A DNA stretch of 64,000 nucleotides from Hymenobacter telluris (GCF_017313265.1 NZ_JAFLQZ010000017.1:1-64000); one strand, 5' to 3'; shown: positions 25,893 through 34,046, counted from the stretch's first letter. The notes: generated from the sequence alone by a model not told the origin. Made by a program: numbers and translations.

Positions 25893-26302
25893 GGAAATTG
25901 AAATTGGTGTGTTCAATGGGTTTCGGTGGCGAAATATACAGGCGAAATACTGCGCAAAGCTTGCTTTCGGCATAAGGCAGCATCCGCACCGTAGGTTTCG
26001 GTCCGCGCATCACAGACAACGCCAGCAAAACAAAGGTTGCGCTACTCACCGTTTATGCTATACTTTTCCTATACTATTTTCCAGGCATAATACCAGCTAC
26101 AACCAAGCGCTGCTTTGTTCGAGGAATGCCAAAATACAGCCTTATTTATAGCCGGGGTGTAGCTGCACTAAGTGCCCGTTGCAACAACTCTTCTTCTAAT
26201 CCTGTTCTAATGATGCTCTAATGCTATTCTAATCTATTGCTACCTTGTGCGCCCGAACTGGTTTTCGGAGCGTTTCCTGGTTGCTTATTTCGGCTACTCT
26301 GC
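25893..26302. other. Divergent intergenic region with phased repeat
   Basis: 410 bp between the M13 peptidase and the epimerase gene, presumably holding both promoters. Apart from the 11-bp phased repeat at 26190-26233 I see no RNA gene, no long palindrome and no convincing coding frame. Confidence 0.5.
26190..26233. repeat. Four 11-bp tandem units ending TCTAAT
   Basis: Units CTTCTTCTAAT, CCTGTTCTAAT, GATGCTCTAAT and GCTATTCTAAT follow each other exactly, each 11 bp and each ending in TCTAAT, about 70 bp upstream of the epimerase ATG. The period equals one helical turn, so all TCTAAT words face one side of the DNA. Confidence 0.85.
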
Positions 26303-27313
26303 ATGCCTACTGCCCTCGTTACCGGCTGTGCCGGCTTTATCGGCTCCCACCTCTGTGAACGACTGCTGGCCGACGGCTACCGCGTAGTGGGCCTGGACAA
26401 CTTCGACCCGTTCTACGACCGGAAACTCAAGCAGACCAATCTGGCGGGCTCCCTCCACCACCCGAACTTTGCGTTTCATGAGCTGGACCTGCAAGCTGGT
26501 GCGGCGGCCCTTACGACCATGCTGGCCTCCGAGCAGGTGGATGTGGTGGTGCATTTGGCGGCGAAGGCCGGGGTAGGTCCGTCGGTGAAAGAGCCAGCTG
26601 CGTATTTGGAAGTCAACGTACTGGCCACCGTGCAGCTACTGGAGTGGATGCGGCTGACAGGCGTGAAGAACTTGTTTTTTGCCTCGTCGTCGTCGGTGTA
26701 CGGTAATACCACCGAGGTGCCTTTCCGGGAGGATATGAACCTGCTTTCGACGTGCATTTCGCCGTACGCGGCTTCCAAGCTGAGCGCCGAGCAGTACACC
26801 TACACCTACCACCACCTGTATCAACTGAACGTGCTGAATGCGCGGTTCTTCACCGTGTATGGCCCCCGCCAGCGCCCCGACCTCGCCATTCATAAGTTTG
26901 CGCGCCTGCTGCTGGCCGGCCAGCCCATCCCGATGTACGGCGACGGTAGCACTGCCCGCGACTACACCTTCGTGGCCGATACCGTGGATGGCATTGCGCG
27001 CGGCGTGGCGTATCTGCTCACGCACCCCGGCACTTACCAAACCATCAACCTCGGCAACAGCAGCCCCGTCAGGCTCCGCGACCTGATAGCCGCCGTGGGC
27101 GAGGCCGTGGGCGTGGAGCCCGTGCTGGACCTGAAACCCATGCAAGCCGGCGACGTGGAAGTAACTTACGCCGACATCAGCAAGGCTCGGCAGTTGCTTG
27201 GCTACGCGCCCCAAACCGCACTACCGGAGGGCTTGCGGCAGTTTGTGCAGTGGCTACAGGCGCAGGAAGCAGCTCCGGTTTTGCAGCCGCTGGCTTCTGC
27301 GCAGTCCTCGTAG
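26303..27313 (+). CDS. NAD-dependent epimerase, UDP-glucuronate 4-epimerase type
   Basis: A 336-residue short-chain dehydrogenase/reductase of the extended type. It has the NAD-binding TGCAGFIGSHL at 7-17, SSSSVYG at about 125-131 and the catalytic YAASK at about 155-159, plus RDYTFVADTVDGIARG. The stretch LDNFDPFYDRKLKQ is typical of the UDP-glucuronate 4-epimerase branch, which makes UDP-galacturonate. It precedes an ArnT-like transferase by 90 bp on the same strand, so it may supply the sugar that is placed on lipid A. Substrate assignment is inference. ATG 26303 directly precedes the Rossmann fold. Confidence 0.85.
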   Translation: MPTALVTGCAGFIGSHLCERLLADGYRVVGLDNFDPFYDRKLKQTNLAGSLHHPNFAFHELDLQAGAAALTTMLASEQVDVVVHLAAKAGVGPSVKEPAAYLEVNVLATVQLLEWMRLTGVKNLFFASSSSVYGNTTEVPFREDMNLLSTCISPYAASKLSAEQYTYTYHHLYQLNVLNARFFTVYGPRQRPDLAIHKFARLLLAGQPIPMYGDGSTARDYTFVADTVDGIARGVAYLLTHPGTYQTINLGNSSPVRLRDLIAAVGEAVGVEPVLDLKPMQAGDVEVTYADISKARQLLGYAPQTALPEGLRQFVQWLQAQEAAPVLQPLASAQSS

Positions 27314-27403
27314 CGGCCGGCTACTTGTAGTATCCGCCAAGGCTGGCTGGTGCCGCCCTGGCCGCTTTGCTTTCCGGTAATTTCCAGAACCCGACCCTTC
27401 GTA

Positions 27404-29104
27404 ATGCCTTCATCTACTGCCTCTCCCTGGCTGCGGCCGCTCACTGTGCTGTTCGTTTGCTTTTTCAGCTGCTTCGTGCATTTGGGGGCACCCGAGGTCA
27501 ACCTGATGGAAGCGCGCAACTTCACAGCGGCCCGCGAAATGGTGGCTGGCGGCTCCTGGCTGATTCCGACTATGAACGGCGCTCTACGGGTAGCCAAACC
27601 CCCGCTGCCTACCTGGGCCGTGGCGGCGGTGGAACTGGTAACGGGCCCTACCCAAAACCCCGGCATTCTGCGGTTGCCCGCGGCCTGCATGACTACGCTG
27701 CTGGTGTTTTTCTTCTGGGGACTGGCCCGCACCCTTGTCCGCAACGTGCCCGGCGAAACCGAAGACCCTGGCCGCACGGCCTGGCTAGCCACGCTGGTGT
27801 TGGCGAGCAGCCTGCTGGTTATTACCGTGGGCCGCGAAGGGCACTGGGACATCTTTGCTAATAGTTTGCTAGTGGGCGCTTTGTGGGCACTGGCTCGTGG
27901 CTGGTTTGCCGCTGGAGCGGGCTGGGGCTGGTTTACGCTGAGTGGCTTGCTGCTGGGTGCCTCTATGCTTAGCAAAGGGCCGGTGGCGCCATACGCTGTG
28001 CTGCTGCCCTTTCTGGCGAGTTTCGGCGTAACGCGGTTTTATCCGGAGCGTGGCCCTTTGCGCCCGCGCCGTTTCCAGCTGCTGCTGGCCTTGGTTTTGG
28101 GGTTGGCGGTAGGCACGGCCTGGCCAATCTACCTATCGGTGCAACACACGGTAGCGCCAGCCGCAATGGCCGTGGCCCGCGTGGAAGTTACGTCCTGGGC
28201 CGAGCGGCACGTGCAACCGTTCTGGGACTACTGGAATTTCCCGGTTTTCACCGGCATCTGGACCCCGGTGGCCTTGGTGGTGCTGGCGGTGCCGTTTGCC
28301 CGCAACCGGGCCGGCCGCTACGTGCCATACCGGGCGGCGCTGGCCTGGTTGCTGCTAGCGTTTCTGCTGCTGAGCTTGGTTCCCGAGAAAAAAGAACGGT
28401 ATCTGCTGCCCCTGATGCCGCCGCTGGCCTTGCTAATTGGCGGCTTGCTGCGGCACTTGGAAACCGTGATGCGCCAGCAAGTCCGCCCGCACCTGGATGC
28501 CAGGCTGGTGCGCATTTGGGCAGGGCTACTGGCTGTGGCGTGCTGCCTGTTTCCGGTGGTATTGATTTTTATGAAGCTGCCTCCCTACGGGCCGGGCTCG
28601 GTACCGTTTGCCGTTACGCTGGTGGCGTTTCTGCTGCTGGCCGTGGCTATTGTACGCTGGGGCTTCCGGCAATACCAGGTGCCCGTGCTGATGGCCAGTT
28701 CCATTACCGCTATGGCGCTGCTACTTTCCGTGCTGGCCCCCGCCTATCCGCTCTGGACCAACCGCAAAGCCGACCCTGGCTTGCGCCACATCCAGGAGCT
28801 GCGCCAAAACCCGGTGCTGGCTTCACTGCCCTGGTACACCCTTGAGGAGCTGCACGTTAAGCGCATTTGGGATGCCGGCCGGGCCACTCCCCTCTGGCCC
28901 CGCACTCCTGATTCGGTGCTGGTGAAGCCGCGTGGGCCGGTGGCGCTGCTTTCCGGTTCCATTCCAGCCTCCACCTTCAAGAAGCTACCGCTGGCCTGGC
29001 GCCACCAGGTACGCCTGCAAGTGGTAGACAGCTTCTACCTCGACCGGCGCCGTAAAGACGGCCGCTGGCTTGTTACGCTCATTACGCCCATTGAGGCAGA
29101 ATAG
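27404..29104 (+). CDS. ArnT-like lipid-linked glycosyltransferase (GT83/PMT type)
   Basis: A 566-residue polytopic membrane transferase. The N-terminal first helix is followed by a periplasmic loop with LGAPEVNLMEARNFTAAREM, containing the acidic residues of the ArnT/PMT active site, then VAKPPLPTW (the KPPL motif) and more than ten membrane helices, with a periplasmic C-terminal domain. Relatives move a sugar from undecaprenyl phosphate to lipid A or core. Its neighbours, an epimerase, LAB_N and GT2, supply the rest of such a pathway. Acceptor and sugar cannot be read directly. ATG 27404 is used; a GTG lies 18 codons upstream. Confidence 0.85.
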   Translation: MPSSTASPWLRPLTVLFVCFFSCFVHLGAPEVNLMEARNFTAAREMVAGGSWLIPTMNGALRVAKPPLPTWAVAAVELVTGPTQNPGILRLPAACMTTLLVFFFWGLARTLVRNVPGETEDPGRTAWLATLVLASSLLVITVGREGHWDIFANSLLVGALWALARGWFAAGAGWGWFTLSGLLLGASMLSKGPVAPYAVLLPFLASFGVTRFYPERGPLRPRRFQLLLALVLGLAVGTAWPIYLSVQHTVAPAAMAVARVEVTSWAERHVQPFWDYWNFPVFTGIWTPVALVVLAVPFARNRAGRYVPYRAALAWLLLAFLLLSLVPEKKERYLLPLMPPLALLIGGLLRHLETVMRQQVRPHLDARLVRIWAGLLAVACCLFPVVLIFMKLPPYGPGSVPFAVTLVAFLLLAVAIVRWGFRQYQVPVLMASSITAMALLLSVLAPAYPLWTNRKADPGLRHIQELRQNPVLASLPWYTLEELHVKRIWDAGRATPLWPRTPDSVLVKPRGPVALLSGSIPASTFKKLPLAWRHQVRLQVVDSFYLDRRRKDGRWLVTLITPIEAE

Positions 29105-29172
29105 CAGCGTATTTAGCAACTGTGTTTCCTGGTTTTCTGCCCTGCCAGCTCGACTTCAAGGGTTGAACCTGC

Positions 29173-29850
29173 TTAATCGGGCCGGGTTGGCTGGATTTCG
29201 GGGATCTGCTCCTCGCTTTTCTCTTCGCGCCGCATCAGCACGATATTGCGGGCGTACACCACCGTTCCAAACACATTGCCCACGATAAGCACGACATCAA
29301 TGGGGCGGCGCAGGAGGGCGTAGGCCAGAATCAGGATGGAGCCCACGAAGCTCACCAGCCAGAACCCCAGCGGCAGCACCGACTCGCCTTTGCGCTCGGA
29401 ATACAGCCACTGATACACGAAGCGCATCAGGAAAATAGCCTGCCCGATGGCGCCCAGCGCCAGCACACCGCTCGGGATGCTGTGGCTGAGCATGGCTTGC
29501 AAGCTAAAATGCTGATTGCCTACCACAAACCACGCCAGCGTAGCTAGCGGAAACACGTACGCCCCTAATCGGAACAGGCCGTGCAGCTTGCGCCATTCGC
29601 CCAGCAGCTGCAGGTTGCGGATGTAGATGCCGTAGCTGATGAGCTGAGCTCCCAGTATTACCGGGTCGTGGCGCAGCATGCCGTAAATTATCATCAGAAA
29701 CGACGAAATCAGGCTGATTTGCCAGAACAGCGTGGGTACCAATACGCGTTTGGCCCGCTCACTCTGCACCCATTGCAGCACAATCCGGCTGCTGAACAAC
29801 AGCTGCGACGTCAGCCCAATACCCAGGGCAACCTGCTCTATCTTTATCAA
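29173..29850 (-). CDS. Lipid-A-disaccharide synthase N-terminal-domain (LAB_N) protein
   Basis: A 225-residue membrane protein made of two LAB_N domains. The first (about 8-82) has SQLLFSSRIVLQWVQSER, FWQISLISS and YGIYIRNL; the second (about 135-207) repeats QAIFLMRFVYQWLYSERKG, FWLVSFVGS and VVYARNI. Such proteins are found beside GT2 and ArnT-like genes and are thought to help sugar-lipid flipping or transfer, but their role is not proven. The start is TTG at 29850: the codon before it is TAA and no ATG occurs before the first domain. That start region lies in an AT-rich repeat. Confidence 0.8.
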   Translation of the reverse strand: MIKIEQVALGIGLTSQLLFSSRIVLQWVQSERAKRVLVPTLFWQISLISSFLMIIYGMLRHDPVILGAQLISYGIYIRNLQLLGEWRKLHGLFRLGAYVFPLATLAWFVVGNQHFSLQAMLSHSIPSGVLALGAIGQAIFLMRFVYQWLYSERKGESVLPLGFWLVSFVGSILILAYALLRRPIDVVLIVGNVFGTVVYARNIVLMRREEKSEEQIPEIQPTRPD

Positions 29851-30123
29851 TTAAAAATTATCAATTAAAAATTAAAAGATTGAAGCTGTTTTAGGAAGCT
29901 ATGCAAAATCGAGAAAGAACGTCATGCTGAGCGCAGCCGAAGCATCTCTACCGCTTCGTTGAGTAACCCGAACGAAGCGGTAGAGATGCTTCGGCAAGCG
30001 GACGCTAGATCAAGCAGGACCGTCGAACAACTTCCTAAACAGCTTCATTAAGTATTCCGGCCGGTTTCGAAGGTCAGAATACACTTGCTCATCCGTGAGA
30101 TTTTAATTTTCAATTCTTGATTT
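29850..30123. repeat. Nested palindromic composite between LAB_N and GT2
   Basis: Three nested layers. Innermost, arms 29936-29960 and 29971-29995 are a perfect 25-bp complement (GCCGAAGCATCTCTACCGC ...). Around it, TGAAGCTGTTTTAGGAAG at 29881-29898 pairs with 30031-30047 apart from one missing base. Outermost are AT-rich repeats at 29850-29878 and, inverted and looser, 30102-30123. AGAACGTCA at 29916-29924 is the complement of the TGACGTTCT core of copies A and B. The ends reach into both flanking genes. Confidence 0.85.
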
Positions 30124-30865
30124 TTAACTGACTCTGCTCCCCGATTTCGTAGTTTTTCCAGCGGCTCCGAATCCAGCGGAAGCCGAACGTATCCACGAGC
30201 GGCTTCCAGGCGCGGTTCCAGAGGTTGTACTTAGCGGTGCCCGCAAACCGGGGGAAGTGCTGCACCGGCAGCTGCTTCACGCGCCCGCCTTGCAGCTGCA
30301 CCAACGCGCCCAAAAAGCGGTGCATGCCGTGGAACAGCGGAATCCGGCGGGCGTACTCAATCTTGATGATTTTCAGTGGGCAGCCCGTGTCTTCAATCCC
30401 GTCGTTGATGAGCGTGCGGCGCACCGTATTGGCAATCTTCGACGACATTTTTTTCACGAACGTGTCCTGCCGCTTGGCCCGGATACCGTTCACCATGTCG
30501 TACTCGGGCAAGAACTCGAAGAACTTCAGGAAGTCGAGCGGCGAGGTTTGAATATCGGAATCAATGTAGCCCACTAAGGTGCTGCGGCAGTAGTCGAAGC
30601 CCGCTTTAATGGCCGTGCTCAGGCCCTTGTTTTCGCTCAGGCTGATGAACTCGTAGCGGGTATCCTGCCGGCAAATATCGCGCAGCAACGCCAGAGAGCC
30701 GTCTTTCGAGCCGTCGTTCACGAACAGTACCGTGGTAGGCAGCGGCGACTGGTCGAGGAACTTGTTCATCTCCACCACAAACTGCGGCAGGCTTTCTTCT
30801 TCGTCGTACACGGGCACGAGCACCGTGAAAGTTTGCTGAGCGAGAAACGCGGCGGGCTTGGTCAT
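30110..30865 (-). CDS. Glycosyltransferase family 2 (polyprenyl-phosphate type)
   Basis: A 251-residue GT-A fold transferase resembling ArnC, DPM and RgtE-type enzymes that load a sugar onto undecaprenyl phosphate. Motifs: VLVPVYDEEESLPQF, FVNDGSKDGS, ENKGLSTAIKAGFDYC, the DXD-like YIDSDIQTSP and GCPLKIIK. There are no C-terminal membrane helices, so it would work at the cytoplasmic face. The last residues (QLKIKN) are encoded by the AT-rich repeat. It is upstream of and co-directional with LAB_N, separated by the composite palindrome. Promoter box 30873-30880 lies about 8 bp before the ATG. Confidence 0.88.
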   Translation of the reverse strand: MTKPAAFLAQQTFTVLVPVYDEEESLPQFVVEMNKFLDQSPLPTTVLFVNDGSKDGSLALLRDICRQDTRYEFISLSENKGLSTAIKAGFDYCRSTLVGYIDSDIQTSPLDFLKFFEFLPEYDMVNGIRAKRQDTFVKKMSSKIANTVRRTLINDGIEDTGCPLKIIKIEYARRIPLFHGMHRFLGALVQLQGGRVKQLPVQHFPRFAGTAKYNLWNRAWKPLVDTFGFRWIRSRWKNYEIGEQSQLKIKN

Positions 30866-30872
30866 AGGGCGG

Positions 30873-30880
30873 CAAAGGTA
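30873..30880 (-). promoter_or_regulatory. -7 box of the GT2 gene
   Basis: TACCTTTG on the minus strand matches the Bacteroidota -7 consensus TAnnTTTG. It ends 8 bp before ATG 30865, implying a very short leader or none. No clear -33 TTG was found at the expected distance. Confidence 0.5.
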
Positions 30881-30977
30881 ACAGGTGTTTTCAGTGCGGC
30901 AGTACGTATGCGTTAGCAGAAAGGCTATTAGCTGCTCCTACCCGCCGCCAAACCGCTATTCAGCCCGTAACACCTGT

Positions 30978-30985
30978 TACCTTTG
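30978..30985 (+). promoter_or_regulatory. -7 box of xseA
   Basis: TACCTTTG ends 7 bp before the xseA ATG at 30993 and is embedded in the same 18-nt word that precedes the divergent GT2 gene. The short distance suggests a leaderless or nearly leaderless mRNA. Confidence 0.5.
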
Positions 30986-30992
30986 CAGTTCT

Positions 30993-32342
30993 ATGCCCCT
31001 CTACAACCGCCGCCCCGAACCGGGCCTTTCCGCTGCCTTACCGCCCGTAGCCCTGCCGCTGGCCGAGCTGCTGCTGCGCGTGAAGCAGAGCCTGAGTGAG
31101 CGGTTTGCCGACTCGTACTGGGTGGTAGCCGAAATTGCCGACCTCACCCTGCCGCGCTTCGATGGCGCCCATTGCTACCTCACCCTCACCGACCAGCACC
31201 AAACCAGCCGCGGCGCCCAAATGAAGGCCCAGGCCCGCGCCACCATCTGGAGCCAGCGCTACCAGCAGCTTGCCCCCGTATTCGAGGAGCACACCGGCCA
31301 GGAGCTGCGGCCGGGCCTGAAAATCATGCTGCGGGTGCAGGTGAAGTTTCATGAACAGTACGGGCTGAGCCTGGATGTAGTCGCCATCGACCCAACCTAT
31401 ACGGTGGGGGAGCTGGCCCGGCAGCGCCTGGAAACCCTGCGCAAGCTCACCGAGAAAGGCCTGCTGGACCGGCAGCGGGCTTTATCACTGCCCCTGGCTC
31501 CGCAGCGGCTGGCTATCATCTCCTCTCCCACGGCGGCGGGCTTCCAGGATTTTGTGCGGCAGCTGGAAGAATCGGCGTATGCGTTTTCGTTGGCGCTGTT
31601 TCCGGCCAGCATGCAAGGCGACGACTCGCCGGGCAGCATTCGGGCGGCGCTAGATGCCATTCGGGGTCAGCGGCAGCGTTTTGATGCGGTAGTCATCATC
31701 CGGGGCGGGGGCTCGAAAACCGATTTGCTGGCTTTCGATGACTACGGGCTGGCGGCAGCTATTGGCGCGTTTCCGCTGCCCATCCTCACCGGTATTGGGC
31801 ACGAGCGGGACGAAGCCGTAGTGGACCTCACGGCGCACCTGGCCCTGAAAACGCCCACGGCCGTAGCGGCCTTCCTCGCCGACCGTCTGGCCCGCCTCGA
31901 CGCGGTATTTGATGGCTACGCCGGCCGCATTCGGGAGTTGGCCGTGCAGCAGGTGCAGGATGCCGCCAGCCACCTCGACCGGCTGGCTCACCAGGCCCAC
32001 CTTGCCGCGCAAGCCTGCCTGGAGGACCACCGCAATACGCTGCGCCAACGCGTGCGGGCCACCGCACCCCTGGCCCGTGCCCGGCTCCGGCAGCAGGAGG
32101 CACAGCTCAGCCAGCAGCGCCACGCCCTGCAACGCGCCGCGCACCACGCCGCCGCCGGCCAGCAGCGCCGGCTAGTGAGCTTGGGTATTACGATGGCACG
32201 CCGCTTCCGCCGCCTGCACCGGAAACGGCGGGAGCAGCTGTTGCACCGCCGCTACCAGCTCCAGCTGGCTGCCGAGCGCCTGCTACACCGGGCCGAAGTC
32301 CGGCTGCTGGAAATGGCAAGCAGCAAAATAGAGAAGCCGTAA
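30993..32342 (+). CDS. xseA: Exodeoxyribonuclease VII large subunit
   Basis: A 449-residue large subunit of ExoVII, which degrades single-stranded DNA from both ends together with XseB. It has the N-terminal OB fold (VKQSLSERFADSYWVVAEIAD, in parts), the catalytic core with LAIISSPTAAGFQDFVRQL and VVIIRGGGSKTDLLAFDDY, followed by PILTGIGHERDEAVVDL and AHLALKTPTAVAAFLADRL, then a long Arg/Gln/His-rich coiled coil where XseB binds. Length and order are canonical. ATG 30993 is supported by the promoter box just before it. xseB follows after 83 bp. Confidence 0.95.
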   Translation: MPLYNRRPEPGLSAALPPVALPLAELLLRVKQSLSERFADSYWVVAEIADLTLPRFDGAHCYLTLTDQHQTSRGAQMKAQARATIWSQRYQQLAPVFEEHTGQELRPGLKIMLRVQVKFHEQYGLSLDVVAIDPTYTVGELARQRLETLRKLTEKGLLDRQRALSLPLAPQRLAIISSPTAAGFQDFVRQLEESAYAFSLALFPASMQGDDSPGSIRAALDAIRGQRQRFDAVVIIRGGGSKTDLLAFDDYGLAAAIGAFPLPILTGIGHERDEAVVDLTAHLALKTPTAVAAFLADRLARLDAVFDGYAGRIRELAVQQVQDAASHLDRLAHQAHLAAQACLEDHRNTLRQRVRATAPLARARLRQQEAQLSQQRHALQRAAHHAAAGQQRRLVSLGITMARRFRRLHRKRREQLLHRRYQLQLAAERLLHRAEVRLLEMASSKIEKP

Positions 32343-32425
32343 ACTGGCCCATCTTCTCCCGCGCTTCCAGAAACACTCCACCTGGTTTACTGCTTTCGCC
32401 GTTCACCATTTCATCTCCTCACCGC

Positions 32426-32731
32426 ATGGAAACCACTTACCGCGACGCTATTGCTGAACTCGAAACTATTCTTCGGGCCTTGGAAACTGATACCGTAGAT
32501 GTAGATGAGCTGACGGCCCGCGTGCAGCGCTCGGCCCAGCTGATTCGGTTGTGTAAGCAGAAGCTGCGCACCGCCGAAGACGCCATCGACCGGGTGTTTG
32601 AAAACCTGGACCAAGACGAGGACGACTCTTTAGCCGACGACGAACCGGGCATTCAGGCTCCTGCTCCGGCACCCGCCCCCAAACGGGCCAGCCGTACGCC
32701 GCGTGATACCGGCGGCGGCCTGCTATTCTGA
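32426..32731 (+). CDS. xseB: Exodeoxyribonuclease VII small subunit
   Basis: A 101-residue small subunit of ExoVII. The helical core (YRDAIAELETILRALETD, VDVDELTARVQRSAQLIRLC, KQKLRTAEDAID) is the XseB domain; residues after about 70 are an acidic, then Pro/Ala-rich tail not needed for the fold. It wraps around the coiled coil of XseA. Same strand and 83 bp after xseA, so probably co-transcribed. Confidence 0.93.
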   Translation: METTYRDAIAELETILRALETDTVDVDELTARVQRSAQLIRLCKQKLRTAEDAIDRVFENLDQDEDDSLADDEPGIQAPAPAPAPKRASRTPRDTGGGLLF

Positions 32732-32797
32732 TGCCTCAACCGGCCAACCGGCAGTGGTAGTGTAAGGCCTGAAGGTACAATGCAATGTAGTTTGCTA

Positions 32798-32805
32798 TAT
32801 ATTTG
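32798..32805 (+). promoter_or_regulatory. Possible -7 box before the CPxxC protein
   Basis: TATATTTG fits TAnnTTTG exactly, 60 bp before the ATG at 32865, in an AT-rich gap. There is no clear -33 TTG, so support is weak. Confidence 0.3.
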
Positions 32806-32864
32806 AATTCCGCAATTAACCAGCGGATTCGAATCTAGTCTTTCACATTGTATTGCTCATTGCC

Positions 32865-33221
32865 ATGGAGCCCGACTTTACCGACACGCTGTCCGACAAC
32901 CTTGAGAGAAAACCCCGAGCCACCGTTGGCGCTCAGATTTCGATGCAGGAGGCTATTGATTGGACCAAGACGTACCAGGCAGACCATAAAGGCCAGCTAA
33001 AGGCCGTTTACTTCAGCGCCGATGTGTTTCAAACGCTGCTCAAGCAATACGGTGCCGATGGTATCCGCATCTACAACGCCACCGACGACCAAGGCAAAGA
33101 CTGCTTTGTGCTGGTAGGTGCCACCGCAACCGGCGACCTGACCGAAGGACAGGCACTTGTTTATGATAAAGGGCAATCGTGTCCGGATACGTGCGCAGTT
33201 AGTCCGTTGAATCATAGCTAA
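32865..33221 (+). CDS. Conserved hypothetical protein with C-terminal CPxxC
   Basis: A 118-residue cytosolic protein. The pattern ISMQEAIDWTKTYQADHKG, LKAVYFSADVFQTLLKQYGADGIRIYNA (in parts), KDCFVLVGATATGDL and the closing DKGQSCPDTCA recalls a family I associate with Cytophagales, in which a short strand/helix domain ends in CPxxC. Function unknown; the Cys pair could bind metal or form a disulfide. It sits between xseB and a multi-TM protein gene (15 bp downstream), so it may be the first gene of the signalling cluster. Confidence 0.7.
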   Translation: MEPDFTDTLSDNLERKPRATVGAQISMQEAIDWTKTYQADHKGQLKAVYFSADVFQTLLKQYGADGIRIYNATDDQGKDCFVLVGATATGDLTEGQALVYDKGQSCPDTCAVSPLNHS

Positions 33222-33236
33222 GAGGGCGGCAGAATA

Positions 33237-33938
33237 ATGAACCATAATTCTGCATTCTTCATTTTTCAATCCGTCCTTAGCTACAGCTCGCAGCTTGCCT
33301 TGCTGGTACCGCTATGGATTGGCTATCAGCGCCGGCACTTACTGAAACCCGAGCATAAGGCCGTGTTCTGGTGCTGCGTGATGTGGGCTATTCTGACAGT
33401 AGTAGGCGAGATTCTGTTTGCCGCCAAACGCCATAATCTCTTCGTTTGGAATATAGTTACTGTGTTAGAAACCCTGCTACTAGGCTATGCTTTTTATCTG
33501 GCCCTAAATTCCAGAATAATACGCTCATTTATTCGCATAGCCGCCGGACTGTTTATAGTTACGGCTACTGCTGATTTTTTCTTTATCAGCGGCTTAGAGG
33601 CCACCACTATATATACAGTGGCCCTGGAAAGCATATTACTCATCACCGTTGTTCTGCTATACTTTGAGCGTTCATTACACGAACTCCGCACCACTCCGCT
33701 GGAACAACATCCAATGTTTGTAATTGGAATAGGAGTAATAGTTTATTTTGCTGGAACAACAATGGTGTTTCTGCTCAAAGACTCAGTACGTGGAATTCAA
33801 ATGGTGATGATGATGATGGTTAATTCCGTGCTGAGCTTTGTACTGAATCTTGTTATTGCTCGTGCCTTTTGGCTCGTTGGCAGAAAACCCGTTAGCTTAC
33901 TACCGCACTTATCTACCCATACAGCAGAAGTAGCTTAG
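33237..33938 (+). CDS. Multi-TM (about seven helices) protein, paralog 1
   Basis: A 233-residue integral membrane protein with about seven hydrophobic helices and short loops. It is related to the protein at 34086-34781: both have the same helix layout and near the end FVIGIGVIVYFAGTTMVFLL in this one against FLVSSGIVMYFSGTILLYVF in the other, each preceded by a short His-containing loop (LEQHP and LENHS). I do not recognise a family. By position ahead of a histidine kinase with almost no sensor of its own, it may be a signal-receiving partner. AT-richer than its neighbours. Confidence 0.7.
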   Translation: MNHNSAFFIFQSVLSYSSQLALLVPLWIGYQRRHLLKPEHKAVFWCCVMWAILTVVGEILFAAKRHNLFVWNIVTVLETLLLGYAFYLALNSRIIRSFIRIAAGLFIVTATADFFFISGLEATTIYTVALESILLITVVLLYFERSLHELRTTPLEQHPMFVIGIGVIVYFAGTTMVFLLKDSVRGIQMVMMMMVNSVLSFVLNLVIARAFWLVGRKPVSLLPHLSTHTAEVA

Positions 33939-34046
33939 CTTAGCAAGTAACAGAGTGGTTGCTCATCACCGAAACCCTTCTGAAGTGGTAGTTAAAGAAT
34001 TATCTTCTTCATAGATACTGCTTCATACGCTTCTCTACGCAAACAG

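Larger units (their letters stand above)
30872..30986. repeat. 18-bp inverted repeat containing mirrored promoters
   Basis: GCAAAGGTAACAGGTGTT at 30872-30889 is the exact complement of 30969-30986. Each copy places a TACCTTTG box 7-8 bp before the start codon of one of two divergent genes (GT2 and xseA). The loop is 79 nt. Confidence 0.85.

Noticed and set aside
26190..26233. The TCTAAT array as a CRISPR array
   Set aside because: Units are 11 bp with 6 conserved bases and no spacers; no cas gene in the window.
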